From RPQJ01 sp046347155 (GTDB lineage: Bacteria; Pseudomonadota; Gammaproteobacteria; Steroidobacterales; Steroidobacteraceae): DNA of 64,000 nucleotides. Of the stretch, positions 18,324 to 26,253 are shown piece by piece. Within the stretch, counting starts at the first letter, position 1. Each line of letters starts with the position of its first letter. Location: assembly GCA_046347155.1 (NCBI GenBank), contig JAXMGT010000001.1, positions 1,364,001-1,428,000 of the forward strand. The letters run 5' to 3'. The position numbers and the translations under genes are program-made. Below the pieces are notes generated by a model that did not search any database, was not told the DNA's origin, and was given only the letters and a program-made list of their open reading frames with translations.

Positions 18324-19684
18324 ATCCGATCAAGATCTCGGGCTTCAAGGCCTACGACCTGCGGGGACGCATCCCGGACGAACTGAACGAGGACGTCGCC
18401 TATCGGGTCGGGCGGGCGTACGCGGAGTTCCTGCGGCCGAAGAAGGTGGTCGTCGGACGCGACATCCGGCTCTCGAGCGAGGAACTCTGCAAGGCGCTCG
18501 AGCAGGGCCTGCTCGATTCGGGCGTCGACGTCTACGACATCGGCCTCTGCGGCACCGAGGTCGTGTACTACGCGACGTTCGCACGCGACATGGACGGCGG
18601 GATCATGGTCACGGCGAGTCACAACCCGCCCGACTACAACGGGATGAAGTTCGTCCGCGAAGGCTCGCGGCCGATCAGCGGCGACAACGGGCTCGCCGAG
18701 ATCCGGGCGCTGGCCGAGGCGGGGCGGTTCACGCCGCCCGTGCGGGTCGGCGAACGCTACGCCGTCGACATCGTGCCGGACTACGTCGAGCACCTGCTGT
18801 CGTACGTCGATCGCGCGACGCTGAAGCCGCTCAAGGTCGTCGTCCACGCGGGCAACGGCGGCGCCGGCCTGATCGTCGACCGGCTCGAGCCCTACCTCCC
18901 GTTCGAATTCATCAAGGTCGACCACGAGCCGGACGGCACGTTCCCGAACGGGGTGCCGAACCCGATGCTGCTCGAGAACCACCGAGCGCCGGTCGAGGCG
19001 CTGCGCCGTCACGGCGCCGACCTCGCGATCTCCTGGGACGGCGACTACGACCGCTGCTTCCTGTTCGACGAGCGGGGCGGGTTCATCGAGGGTTACTACA
19101 TCGTCGGCCTGCTCGCGTCCGTGTTCCTCGCACGCGAGGCGGGCGGGCGCGTCGTGCACGACCCGCGGCTCACCTGGAACACGCTCGACATCGTGCAGCG
19201 CGCCGGCGGCCAGTCCGTGCAGTCGAAGTCCGGTCACGCGTTCATGAAGCAGGTGATGCGCGACGTCGATGCCGCCTACGGCGGCGAGATGAGCGCGCAC
19301 CATTACTTCCGCGGGTTCTCCTACTGCGACAGCGGGATGATCCCCTGGCTCGTCGTGACGCAGGTGATGAGCCAGACGGGCAAGACGCTCTCGGAACTGG
19401 TCGGCGAGCGGATGCGGCTCTTCCCGGCCAGCGGCGAGATCAATCGCCGCGTCCCGGACGTCCCGGCGACGATAGCGGCGGTGCTCGCGAAGTACGAGCC
19501 GACGGCGCTCGCGGTCGACCGGACCGATGGCGTCAGTGTCGAGTTCGACCGCTGGCGCTTCAACCTGCGTGCGTCGAACACCGAGCCGCTGATCCGGCTC
19601 AACGTCGAAAGCCGTGGCGACGAATCGCTGATGCGCGAAAAGACCGCCGAACTGCTTGCACTGATTGGTGGCGAACCCGGTTGA
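18320..19684 (+). CDS. manB: Phosphomannomutase / phosphoglucomutase (ManB/AlgC)
   Basis: Interconverts mannose-6-P and mannose-1-P (and likely glucose phosphates), 454 residues. The phosphoserine is Ser100 in VTASHNPPDYNGMK. The metal-binding loop is DGDYDRC rather than the more common DGDFDR. The sugar-binding loop is GGEMSAHHYFR, and the phosphate-binding loop near the C-terminus is RASNTEPLIRLNVES. The start is GTG 18320, overlapping the manC stop. The last codons overlap a well-formed sigma-70 promoter for the next tRNA gene. Confidence 0.95.
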   Translation: MNPIKISGFKAYDLRGRIPDELNEDVAYRVGRAYAEFLRPKKVVVGRDIRLSSEELCKALEQGLLDSGVDVYDIGLCGTEVVYYATFARDMDGGIMVTASHNPPDYNGMKFVREGSRPISGDNGLAEIRALAEAGRFTPPVRVGERYAVDIVPDYVEHLLSYVDRATLKPLKVVVHAGNGGAGLIVDRLEPYLPFEFIKVDHEPDGTFPNGVPNPMLLENHRAPVEALRRHGADLAISWDGDYDRCFLFDERGGFIEGYYIVGLLASVFLAREAGGRVVHDPRLTWNTLDIVQRAGGQSVQSKSGHAFMKQVMRDVDAAYGGEMSAHHYFRGFSYCDSGMIPWLVVTQVMSQTGKTLSELVGERMRLFPASGEINRRVPDVPATIAAVLAKYEPTALAVDRTDGVSVEFDRWRFNLRASNTEPLIRLNVESRGDESLMREKTAELLALIGGEPG

Positions 19685-19709
19685 CCCGCCTCGGCCGACC
19701 CCCTAGACT
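19681..19709 (+). promoter_or_regulatory. Sigma-70 promoter of tRNA-Val(CAC)
   Basis: TTGACC (19681–19686) and TAGACT (19704–19709) are spaced by exactly 17 bp; the -10 box ends 15 bp before the tRNA 5' end. The -35 box overlaps the manB stop codon TGA (19682–19684), so the promoter starts inside the upstream gene. Confidence 0.75.
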
Positions 19710-19724
19710 ACGCGGCCCTCGGAT

Positions 19725-19799
19725 GGGCGGTTAGCTCAGCGGTAGAGCACTGCTTTCACACGGCAGGGGTCAGTGGTTCAATCCCACTACCGCCCACCA
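19725..19799 (+). tRNA. tRNA-Val (anticodon CAC)
   Basis: A 75-nt cloverleaf with encoded CCA. Acceptor GGGCGGT pairs with ACCGCCC; the D-arm has TAGCTCAGCGGTAGAGC and the T-arm has GGTTCAATCCC. The anticodon loop TTCACAC carries CAC at 19757–19759 and reads GUG. It is the second valine tRNA in the window. Confidence 0.95.
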
Positions 19800-19807
19800 G
19801 ATCCCGG

Positions 19808-19829
19808 CGCCGGCCCCTGGCCGGCGTTT
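19808..19829 (+). terminator. Hairpin behind tRNA-Val(CAC)
   Basis: A perfect 8-bp stem CGCCGGCC/GGCCGGCG with a 3-nt loop, followed by TTTCCGTTT, starting 9 bp after the tRNA CCA end and 34 bp before the gltX start. It fits a short intrinsic terminator for the tRNA, although the T-run is brief. Confidence 0.6.
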
Positions 19830-19862
19830 CCGTTTCAGGCCCCTAGCGGCCCGAGGCCGTCC

Positions 19863-21260
19863 ATGACCATCCGCACCCGTTTCGCCCCCAGCCCCACTGG
19901 CATGCTCCACATCGGCGGCGTGCGCACGGCGCTCTTCTGCTGGCTCTACGCGCGCCGCCACGGCGGCACGTTCGTGCTGCGCATCGAGGACACCGACCGC
20001 GAGCGTTCGACGCCCGAGGCCGTCCAGGCGATCCTCGAGGGCATGCAGTGGCTCGGGCTCGACCACGACGAGGGCCCGTACTACCAGACGGCCCGGATGG
20101 AGCGTTACAAGGAAGTCATCGACCAGTTCCTGCGCGAGGGCAAGGCCTATCACTGCTGGTGCAGCAAGGAAGAGCTCGACGAGATGCGCGCCGGCCAGAT
20201 GGCGCGCAAGGAGAAGCCGCGCTACGACGGCCGCTGCCGTCACCGCACGTCGCCGGGCACCGGCACGAACCCCGTGGTGCGATTCCGCAATCCGGAGGAA
20301 GGGCAGGTCGTCGTCAACGACGTCATCCACGGCCCGATCACGTTCGACAGCGCCGAACTCGACGACCTGATCATCGCGCGCTCGGACGGCACGCCGACCT
20401 ACAACTTCTGCGTGATGGTCGACGACTACGACATGCGCATCACGCACGTGATCCGCGGCGACGACCACATCAACAACACGCCGCGCCAGATCAACATGAT
20501 CCGCGCGATGGGCGCCGAGCCGCCCGTCTACGCGCACGTGCCGATGATCCTCGGCCCCGACGGTGCGAAGCTCTCGAAGCGCCACGGCGCCGTGAGCGTG
20601 CTCCAGTACCGCGAGGACGGCTTCCTGCCCGAGGGGCTGCTCAACTACCTCGGGCGGCTCGGCTGGTCGCACGGCGACCAGGAGATCTTCTCGATCGAGG
20701 AGATGACCCGGCTGTTCGACATCCACGACGTGAACAAGTCCGCGTCGGCGCTCAACGTCGACAAGATGCTCTGGACCAACCAGCAGCACATCGCCCGCTC
20801 GACGCCGGAGCACCTCGCCCGTTACCTGAAGCCGCAGCTCGAGGCGATTGGCCTGGTCGCCGACGACCTCGCCAAGGTCGCCGCGGTCGCGAAGGCGCAG
20901 CAGGAGCGCGCGAAGACGCTGAAGGAGATGGCGGCGAACAGCCGGTTCTTCTTCGAGGACGTCACGAGCTACGAGGAGAAGGCCGCGGCGAAGAACCTGA
21001 ACGCCGAGACCGCGCCGCTGTTGGACGCCGTGCGCTCGAAGCTCGCCGAGCTGCCGGGCTGGACGGCCCCCGCGATCCACGAGGCGATCTCGGCCGTCGC
21101 GGTCGGGCAAGGCGTCGGGCTCGGCAAGGTCGCGCAGCCCGTCCGTGTGGCCGTTACGGGCGGAACTGTCTCCCCGCCGATCGACGCGACGCTCGAGATC
21201 CTGGGGCGCGAGGCGACGCTTGGGCGGCTGGGGCGGGCGCTCGGGGCCTGCCCGCGCTGA
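19863..21260 (+). CDS. gltX: Glutamyl-tRNA synthetase
   Basis: Charges tRNA-Glu (class I synthetase), 465 residues from ATG 19863. The HIGH signature appears as PSPTGMLHIGG (about 10–20) and the KMSKS loop as KLSKR in GPDGAKLSKRHGA. A likely zinc cluster of the GltX1 kind, HCWCS…YDGRCRHR, has the C-x-C…C-x-H spacing. The C-terminal anticodon-binding cage is complete, ending in GREATLGRLGRALGAC. The frame is open upstream through the tRNA, but ATG 19863 gives the standard N-terminus MTIRTRFAPSPTG. A tRNA-Glu gene lies nearby at 21984–22059 on the other strand. Confidence 0.97.
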   Translation: MTIRTRFAPSPTGMLHIGGVRTALFCWLYARRHGGTFVLRIEDTDRERSTPEAVQAILEGMQWLGLDHDEGPYYQTARMERYKEVIDQFLREGKAYHCWCSKEELDEMRAGQMARKEKPRYDGRCRHRTSPGTGTNPVVRFRNPEEGQVVVNDVIHGPITFDSAELDDLIIARSDGTPTYNFCVMVDDYDMRITHVIRGDDHINNTPRQINMIRAMGAEPPVYAHVPMILGPDGAKLSKRHGAVSVLQYREDGFLPEGLLNYLGRLGWSHGDQEIFSIEEMTRLFDIHDVNKSASALNVDKMLWTNQQHIARSTPEHLARYLKPQLEAIGLVADDLAKVAAVAKAQQERAKTLKEMAANSRFFFEDVTSYEEKAAAKNLNAETAPLLDAVRSKLAELPGWTAPAIHEAISAVAVGQGVGLGKVAQPVRVAVTGGTVSPPIDATLEILGREATLGRLGRALGACPR

Positions 21261-21327
21261 TCGACGCCACCGCTGCAGCAGGGCCGGGTGCCGACGCCAG
21301 GGTGTCGGAAAGGTTTACGATTTTGTA

Positions 21328-21357
21328 GGCCCGCGCCGTGCGGGCGCGGCGCGGGCC
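21328..21357. other. Strong GC hairpin between gltX and the PEP-CTERM gene
   Basis: A perfect 11-bp inverted repeat GGCCCGCGCCG/CGGCGCGGGCC with an 8-nt loop. It has no T-run on either side, so it may be a weak gltX terminator or a spacer that isolates the sigma-54 promoter 39 bp downstream. Confidence 0.5.
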
Positions 21358-21395
21358 CGGGACTAGCCATTGTTCGCGTTGCAGTATCCGCCAAA

Positions 21396-21412
21396 CGGCA
21401 CGAATCTTGCTT
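21396..21412 (+). promoter_or_regulatory. Sigma-54 (RpoN) promoter of the PEP-CTERM gene
   Basis: CGGCACGAATCTTGCTT matches the consensus TGGCACG-N4-TTGCW at all key positions, with the invariant GG and GC separated by exactly 10 bp; only the first T is replaced by C. The predicted start is about 35 bp before the ATG at 21457. PrsR, encoded at 27.9 kb, is the matching sigma-54 activator class. A candidate upstream activator site is the AT-richer stretch at 21302–21327. Confidence 0.85.
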
Positions 21413-21456
21413 ATTGTTAACCACTGGATAGCGGGCCAGTGCTAAGGTAGGCACCG

Positions 21457-21918
21457 ATGAAAGCGAAACTGTTCCCCCTCGTGGCGCTCGGGCTCCTGAT
21501 CGGACCAGTCAGTGCGCATTCGACGGCACTGCTCGGCTCGTGGCAGGGCAACTGGGCTGGCAATGGAATCACGGCGGATTTCAACCTCGTGTTCGACACC
21601 GAGGATCCGGGCGGCGCGTTCACCGGCTATTTTGACTGGACCTGCAAGTCCGGTATCACCTGCTACGGTCGCGAGTTCTTCAGCGGTACGGTGTCCGGCG
21701 ACAGTCTCACGTTCAGCACCACGAGCATCGCGCCCGGTGCAGTGAACATCGGCTCGGCGACGTACTGGGCGAACCTGATCAACGGGTCCACGCTGAGCGG
21801 CACGGACAGCACGAAGGGCAGTTGGCGGGCGAGCAGCGTCCCGGAACCGGGCACGCTCGCATTGCTGGGGCTGGGCCTGGCTGGGCTTGGGCTCAGCCGT
21901 CGCCGCACGACGCGGTAG
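21457..21918 (+). CDS. Small PEP-CTERM sorting-domain protein
   Basis: Secreted protein of 153 residues and unknown function. Residues 1–20 form a Sec signal peptide (MKAKLFPLVALGLLIGPVSA). The body is rich in Gly, Ser, Thr and aromatic residues with two cysteine-containing segments (TCKSGITCYGREFF) and probably forms a beta sandwich. The C-terminus is a classic PEP-CTERM signal: the motif VPEPGTLALLGLGLAGLG followed by the basic cluster SRRR. It would be cleaved and anchored or released by the exosortase XrtA encoded at 29.3 kb. AAGG about 9 bp upstream of ATG 21457 serves as ribosome binding site. Transcription is predicted from the sigma-54 promoter at 21396–21412 and ends at the terminator at 21943–21974. 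Confidence 0.93.
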   Translation: MKAKLFPLVALGLLIGPVSAHSTALLGSWQGNWAGNGITADFNLVFDTEDPGGAFTGYFDWTCKSGITCYGREFFSGTVSGDSLTFSTTSIAPGAVNIGSATYWANLINGSTLSGTDSTKGSWRASSVPEPGTLALLGLGLAGLGLSRRRTTR

Positions 21919-21942
21919 TCGATTCGCCTCTCCGGAAAGCGG

Positions 21943-21974
21943 CAGCCCGGCCCCGAGCCGGGCTGTTTGCTTTT
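21943..21974 (+). terminator. Intrinsic terminator behind the PEP-CTERM gene
   Basis: A perfect 9-bp stem CAGCCCGGC/GCCGGGCTG with loop CCCGA, followed by TTTGCTTTT. It ends the + strand transcript and also lies just past the 3' end of the minus-strand tRNA-Glu, where it may work from the other side as well. Confidence 0.85.
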
Positions 21975-21983
21975 GGGCGGAAG

Positions 21984-22059
21984 TGGCGTCCCCACGGGGA
22001 TTCGAACCCCGGTCGCAACCGTGAAAGGGTTGTGTCCTAGGCCTCTAGACGATGGGGAC
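21984..22059 (-). tRNA. tRNA-Glu (anticodon TTC)
   Basis: A 76-nt gene on the minus strand with encoded CCA (TGG at 21984–21986 on +). Acceptor GTCCCCA pairs with TGGGGAC; the T-loop is GGTTCGAATCC. The anticodon TTC is at 22023–22025 in the loop CTTTCAC. It is the second gene of the tRNA-Ala–tRNA-Glu transcript. Confidence 0.97.
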
Positions 22060-22081
22060 GCGGTCGAGGCAACCGGAAAAT

Positions 22082-22157
22082 TGGTGGAGCCAGACGGGAT
22101 CGAACCGTCGACCTCCTGCATGCCATGCAGGCGCTCTCCCAGCTGAGCTATGGCCCC
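22082..22157 (-). tRNA. tRNA-Ala (anticodon GGC)
   Basis: A 76-nt gene on the minus strand with encoded CCA. Acceptor GGGGCCA pairs with TGGCTCC with one wobble pair; the D-arm is TAGCTCAGCTGGGAGAGC and the T-loop GGTTCGATCCC. The anticodon GGC is at 22122–22124 in loop ATGGCAT. It lies 22 bp upstream of tRNA-Glu. Confidence 0.97.
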
Positions 22158-22171
22158 ACGAAAGGGCGCGA

Positions 22172-22200
22172 ATTTTGGGGGACGGCGGTCCCGAAGTCAA
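22172..22200 (-). promoter_or_regulatory. Sigma-70 promoter of tRNA-Ala–tRNA-Glu
   Basis: On the minus strand TTGACT (22195–22200) and CAAAAT (22172–22177) are separated by 17 bp, with the -10 box 15 bp before the tRNA-Ala 5' end. The spacing and distance match the promoter of tRNA-Val at 19681–19709. Confidence 0.75.
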
Positions 22201-22406
22201 ACGACGCATGCCCCTGGGACCGCCCGGCACCCGGGCGGCCAGTTGAGACTGCCGTCACGGGCCAGGCTGCCGGATGCCGGTAGAGTGGGTCTCAGGCGGC
22301 GTCGCGTTGGCGCTCGCAACCCGTGGCCATTCCTGAAAAAATGAGGGGCTGCAGGGGGTGGGACCGGCCCGGCCGGGCCCGGCAGGCGTGATCACGGGGA
22401 TTGGCG

Positions 22407-23801
22407 TTGTCGATTCGACTGTTCCGCATGTACCTGAAGCTGCCGATCGTGCTGCTGGCACTGATCGAGGGCTCGCTGCTGTTCTTTGCAACCTACTTTT
22501 CGGCCGCACTGTTCATCGATGGCCTGTCGGAGGCGCGGGTCAACCCGATCGGAAGCCTCTTGCCCGCCGCGATCTTTTATGCGGCGGCGGGCCTCGTGTC
22601 GCTGTTCGCGGTCGGTCTCTACTCGACCCGGCAACGGTCGGACCGGGCCGGCATCCTGGTCCGGATCGTCGCGGCGATCACGGGCGCCGTCGGGGCCTCG
22701 GGCGTCGTCTATTACTTCTTCCCGGACATTGCGGTCGGTCGGGCGGTCCTGGCCACGATGGCCCTGTTCTCGGTGGGCGCGGTCGGCGCGGTCCGCCTGA
22801 TCTTCGAACGGGTCGCCGACGAGAGCCTCTTCAAGCGCCGGGTCCTCGTCTACGGGGCCGGCCGGCGCATCGCGAGCCTGCTCGAGTTGCGCCGCCGCAC
22901 GGACACCCGCGGATTCCAGATCGTGGCGTTCATCGCTGCCGAGGGCGACCACGTGACGGCGCACGAGCGGGTGATCCCGCGCCCGGAGGACATCTTCCGC
23001 TGGTGCATCGACGAGGACATCGACGAGATCGTGGTCGCGATGGACGATCGCCGGCGCGGTTTCCCGATGCACGAACTGCTCGAATGCCGGATGGCGGGCA
23101 TCGACGTGCTCGAACTGCCGTCGTTCCTCGAGCGCGAGACCGGCAAGGTGCGGCTCGATGCGCTGAACCCGAGCTGGATCATCTTCGGCGGCGGATTCCA
23201 CGCCTCGCCATTGCAACGCGCACTGGAGCGCGGCTTCGACCTGATCGCGAGCCTCGGTCTGCTCGCGGTCGCGCTGCCGTTCATGATGCTCGCCTGCATC
23301 GCGATCCGGATCGAGGACGGCTGGCGGGCGCCGGTGCTCTACCGGCAGCGCCGGGTCGGGCGCTACAACGAGCCGTTCGACGTGCTCAAGTTCCGCAGCA
23401 TGACCGTCGATGCGGAGCAGGGCGAGGCGATCTGGGCCGTCAAGAACGACCCGCGGGTGACCCGGGTCGGCGCGATCATCCGCAAGACCCGGATCGACGA
23501 GTTGCCGCAGCTCGTGAACGTGCTCCGCGGCGAGATGAGTTTCGTCGGTCCGCGGCCGGAGCGGCCCGAGTTCGTCGAGCGGCTCGAGAAGAAGATCCCG
23601 TATTACCGCGAGCGCCACACGGTGAAGCCCGGCATCACGGGCTGGGCGCAGCTCTGCTACCCGTACGGATCCTCCGAGAAGGACGCGCTCGAGAAGCTCC
23701 AGTACGACCTCTTCTACGTGAAGAACCGCAACCTGCTCTTCGACCTCGCGATCCTCGTCCAGACGGTCGAGGTCGTGCTGTGGGGCAAGGGCGCGCGATG
23801 A
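22407..23801 (+). CDS. Priming sugar transferase, exosortase/PEP-CTERM-associated (EpsB type)
   Basis: Polyprenyl-phosphate hexose-1-phosphate transferase that starts EPS repeat-unit synthesis on the lipid carrier at the inner membrane. It has about 464 residues. Four or five N-terminal membrane helices come first, then a Rossmann-like middle (RRVLVYGAGRRIASLLELRR), one further helix (LGLLAVALPFMMLACIAI), and the catalytic bacterial sugar transferase domain with LYRQRRVGRYNEPFDVLKFRSM, RKTRIDELPQLVNVLRGEM and SFVGPRPERPEFV. It matches the subgroup known from PEP-CTERM loci. The start is uncertain: TTG 22407 has GGGGA six bases upstream and is chosen; TTG 22401 and ATG 22428 are alternatives. 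It is the first gene of the exosortase locus, 10 bp before prsK. Confidence 0.9.
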   Translation: MSIRLFRMYLKLPIVLLALIEGSLLFFATYFSAALFIDGLSEARVNPIGSLLPAAIFYAAAGLVSLFAVGLYSTRQRSDRAGILVRIVAAITGAVGASGVVYYFFPDIAVGRAVLATMALFSVGAVGAVRLIFERVADESLFKRRVLVYGAGRRIASLLELRRRTDTRGFQIVAFIAAEGDHVTAHERVIPRPEDIFRWCIDEDIDEIVVAMDDRRRGFPMHELLECRMAGIDVLELPSFLERETGKVRLDALNPSWIIFGGGFHASPLQRALERGFDLIASLGLLAVALPFMMLACIAIRIEDGWRAPVLYRQRRVGRYNEPFDVLKFRSMTVDAEQGEAIWAVKNDPRVTRVGAIIRKTRIDELPQLVNVLRGEMSFVGPRPERPEFVERLEKKIPYYRERHTVKPGITGWAQLCYPYGSSEKDALEKLQYDLFYVKNRNLLFDLAILVQTVEVVLWGKGAR

Positions 23802-23811
23802 CCGCCCACCG

Positions 23812-25947
23812 GTGATCCACGCGGCCAACGCGGGCACGTACTCCTACGGCGTCGCCGCGGTCGCCTACCTGCTTCTTTCGCTGCTGCTCGTCGCGGGCTG
23901 GCAAGGGCGTGCGTCGGCGGGGCTGCGGCTGATCGTCGCGTGTGCCGCCACGTCCTTGTGGGCGGCCTTGATGGCTTTCGAGGGGCGCAACGACGCGGTG
24001 CCGGCGTACCTCGTCGCGCTGACCGAATGCCTGCGCGACACCGCCTGGATCGCGGTGCTTGCGGGCCTCGCCCAGTCGGCCGGTGTCGCCCGGGGCCTGG
24101 CCCGGGCACTCGTGGCGCTCTGCATCCTCGTCGCCGCGTACCTGGCGGCGGCCCCGGTGCTCGAGCGCGCGGGCATCCCGGTGCTGCTGCCGTCGGTCGC
24201 GCTGAATGTGACCGGCTTCTCGCTGGCCCTGCTCGGGCTGCTCCTGCTCGAGCAGCTGTACCGCAACTCGCGTGCGGAAGGTCGCGCGGCGCTGCGTTAC
24301 CTCGCGATCGCACTCGGCACCATGTGGGTGTACGACGTGTTCCTGTATTCGCAGACGGAACTGCTCGGCGTGGTCGTCCGGGAGTCCTGGGACGCGCGCG
24401 GTCTCGTGTTCGCGTTGACGGTGCCGATGATTGCGGTGGCGGCGAGGCGGAACCCGCAGTGGTCGCTCGACATCTTCGTGTCGCGCCAGGTGGTGTTCTA
24501 CACGACGACGTTGATTGCGGTCGGCGTCTACCTGCTGGCAATGGCGATGGTGGGCTACCTGCTCAGCGCACATGGCGGCAACTGGGGCGGCGTGCTGCAG
24601 GCGGTGTTCGTCGCCGGCGCGGGCGTCGTGCTGCTCGTGCTCGTCACGTCCAGTGGCCTGCGTCGCCGGCTGCGGGTCTTCCTGGCGAAACATTTCTACC
24701 GCAATCGCTACGACTATCGCGTCGAGTGGCTGCGGTTCATCGAGGTGCTGTCCAAGCCGGAGGAGGGGCTCGACGCCTACGAGACGGCCGTGCGCGCGAT
24801 CGCGCAGGTGCTCGAGAGCCCCGGCGGCGTCATCTACGTACGGCGACCGGCGGAGGAGCGTTACGAGGCGGTCGCGGCCTGGCCGCGCGGACGCTACGAG
24901 CTTTCCGGGCATCCGCCGATACCGTTCGGCCAGGACCTGCCGCGCTTCCTGGCCCGCCGGCAGTGGGTGGTCGACGTGCAGGAACACTCGACGGAACCCG
25001 ACCTATACGAAGCGATCTCGCTGCCGCCGCCATTCGGGCCGGAGACCCCGCTGCGGTTCGTCGTGCCGCTCGTGCACGGTGGCGAACTGATCGGCCTGCT
25101 CGCACTCGAGGCACAGGACCGCTTCGATCCGAACTACGAGGACCGGGACCTGCTGAAGACGCTGGGCCGGCACGTCGCAACCCACATCGTCCAGCACGAG
25201 GCGGATCGTCGCCTTGCCGAGAACCGCCAATTCGAGGCCTACCACCGGCTGACCGCGTTCGTGATGCACGACCTGAAGAACCTGGCGGCGCAGTTGTCGC
25301 TCGTGGTGGCCAATGCGGAGCGTCACCGCAGGAATCCGGAGTTCGTCGACGACGCGATCGGCACGATCGCCAACTCGACCGAACGCATGCAGCGGCTGAT
25401 CGAGCAGTTGCAGCGGCGCGATACCCAGGGCCGCGCCCAGGCGATTCCGCTCTCGGAGGTCGCGCGCCGCGCCTGCGAGCGCTGCGCGGCCGGACGGCCG
25501 CTGCCCACGCTCGAGCTGGATCCGCTCGGGATCGAGGTCGAGTGCGACCCGGACCGGCTCGTTGCCGTCGTCGAGCACCTCGTGCGCAACGCACAGGACG
25601 CGACGCCGGACACGGGCCACGTGCGCGTCGTGGCCCGGCTCGGCGCGCCCGGTGCGCCCGGTGCGCCGGGGGTGGCCGAGGTTGCGTCGGCGTCCGAGTC
25701 GAGCACGCTGCTCCGAGTGCCGCACGCGGTCCTCGAGGTGATCGACGACGGCTCCGGGATGACCGACGATTTCGTCCGCGACCGGCTGTTCAAGCCGTTC
25801 GATACGACGAAGGGCAGCAAGGGCATGGGCATCGGCGCCTACCAGGCACGCGAGTACGTGCGCTCGATCGGCGGGCGCATCGAGGTCGACAGCGAAGCGG
25901 GCCGCGGCACGTGCATGCGCGTGCTGCTGCCGCTGGCCGTGAACTGA
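23812..25947 (+). CDS. prsK: PEP-CTERM system histidine kinase PrsK
   Basis: Membrane sensor kinase (711 residues) of the exosortase-linked two-component pair. About eight N-terminal membrane helices (to roughly residue 285) are followed by a GAF-like domain (about 300–460), then the dimerisation region with phospho-acceptor His486 in AFVMHDLKNLAAQ and a HATPase_c domain with LVRNAQDATPDTG, VIDDGSGM and KGMGIGAYQAREY. Between the N box and the next ATPase motif is a short in-frame repeat coding GAPGAPGAPG (about 25642–25668), probably a flexible loop. The start is GTG 23812. The partner PrsR is encoded two genes downstream, not directly behind. Confidence 0.93.
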   Translation: MIHAANAGTYSYGVAAVAYLLLSLLLVAGWQGRASAGLRLIVACAATSLWAALMAFEGRNDAVPAYLVALTECLRDTAWIAVLAGLAQSAGVARGLARALVALCILVAAYLAAAPVLERAGIPVLLPSVALNVTGFSLALLGLLLLEQLYRNSRAEGRAALRYLAIALGTMWVYDVFLYSQTELLGVVVRESWDARGLVFALTVPMIAVAARRNPQWSLDIFVSRQVVFYTTTLIAVGVYLLAMAMVGYLLSAHGGNWGGVLQAVFVAGAGVVLLVLVTSSGLRRRLRVFLAKHFYRNRYDYRVEWLRFIEVLSKPEEGLDAYETAVRAIAQVLESPGGVIYVRRPAEERYEAVAAWPRGRYELSGHPPIPFGQDLPRFLARRQWVVDVQEHSTEPDLYEAISLPPPFGPETPLRFVVPLVHGGELIGLLALEAQDRFDPNYEDRDLLKTLGRHVATHIVQHEADRRLAENRQFEAYHRLTAFVMHDLKNLAAQLSLVVANAERHRRNPEFVDDAIGTIANSTERMQRLIEQLQRRDTQGRAQAIPLSEVARRACERCAAGRPLPTLELDPLGIEVECDPDRLVAVVEHLVRNAQDATPDTGHVRVVARLGAPGAPGAPGVAEVASASESSTLLRVPHAVLEVIDDGSGMTDDFVRDRLFKPFDTTKGSKGMGIGAYQAREYVRSIGGRIEVDSEAGRGTCMRVLLPLAVN

Positions 25948-26074
25948 TCCACAGTCCCGCCGACCGGTTTTTTCATAATGTGGCCTGGGTGCCAGTTCCG
26001 CGATGCGGCCCGCAGTTCGTGCCGACCCGCATTGCGGACCCCCGTCACGCGGCGAATACTCGCCCCCGACTGAT

Positions 26075-26154
26075 CAGGGCATACCCGTCGAAAGGCGGGG
26101 ACGCAAAGCCTCCGGTCCTCGGGCGTGACGCGCCACGGATAGCGGGGTTGCCAG
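26075..26154 (+). ncRNA. Cyclic-di-GMP-I (GEMM) riboswitch
   Basis: The conserved core is present: AGGGCATACCCGTCGAAAGG, then GGGGACGCAAAGCCTCCGG, then ATAGCGGGGTTGCC. The first stem pairs CCCGTC with GGCGGG around a GAAA tetraloop; the second stem has a variable tip (GGCG…CGCC) and starts with the tetraloop-receptor strand CCTCCGG. The purine that reads one ligand base (second G of AGGGC, 26078) is G, as in c-di-GMP-binding members, not A as in the cGAMP variants. The only core change noted is GGCATACC in place of GGCAAACC. It lies in the roughly 300-bp leader of the secreted Ig/FN3 gene. A CATAAT box at 25974–25979 may be the -10, without a clear -35. Confidence 0.9.
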
Positions 26155-26215
26155 TACCACGACGCTCATTGCGGCGTCGCTGCGTCCTGCCGCAACCGCC
26201 GGCCATCCCGCCAGT

Positions 26216-26250
26216 CCTCCCGTACCGCAGGCCATGCACGCGGGAAGAGG
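26216..26250 (+). promoter_or_regulatory. Possible ribosome-site-masking stem after the riboswitch
   Basis: CCTCCCG at 26216–26222 can pair with the ribosome binding stretch GGGAAGAGG (26242–26250) of the next gene, with an internal bulge. No T-run follows the riboswitch, so control of translation is more likely than termination. The pairing was found by eye. Confidence 0.45.
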
Positions 26251-26253
26251 CAC

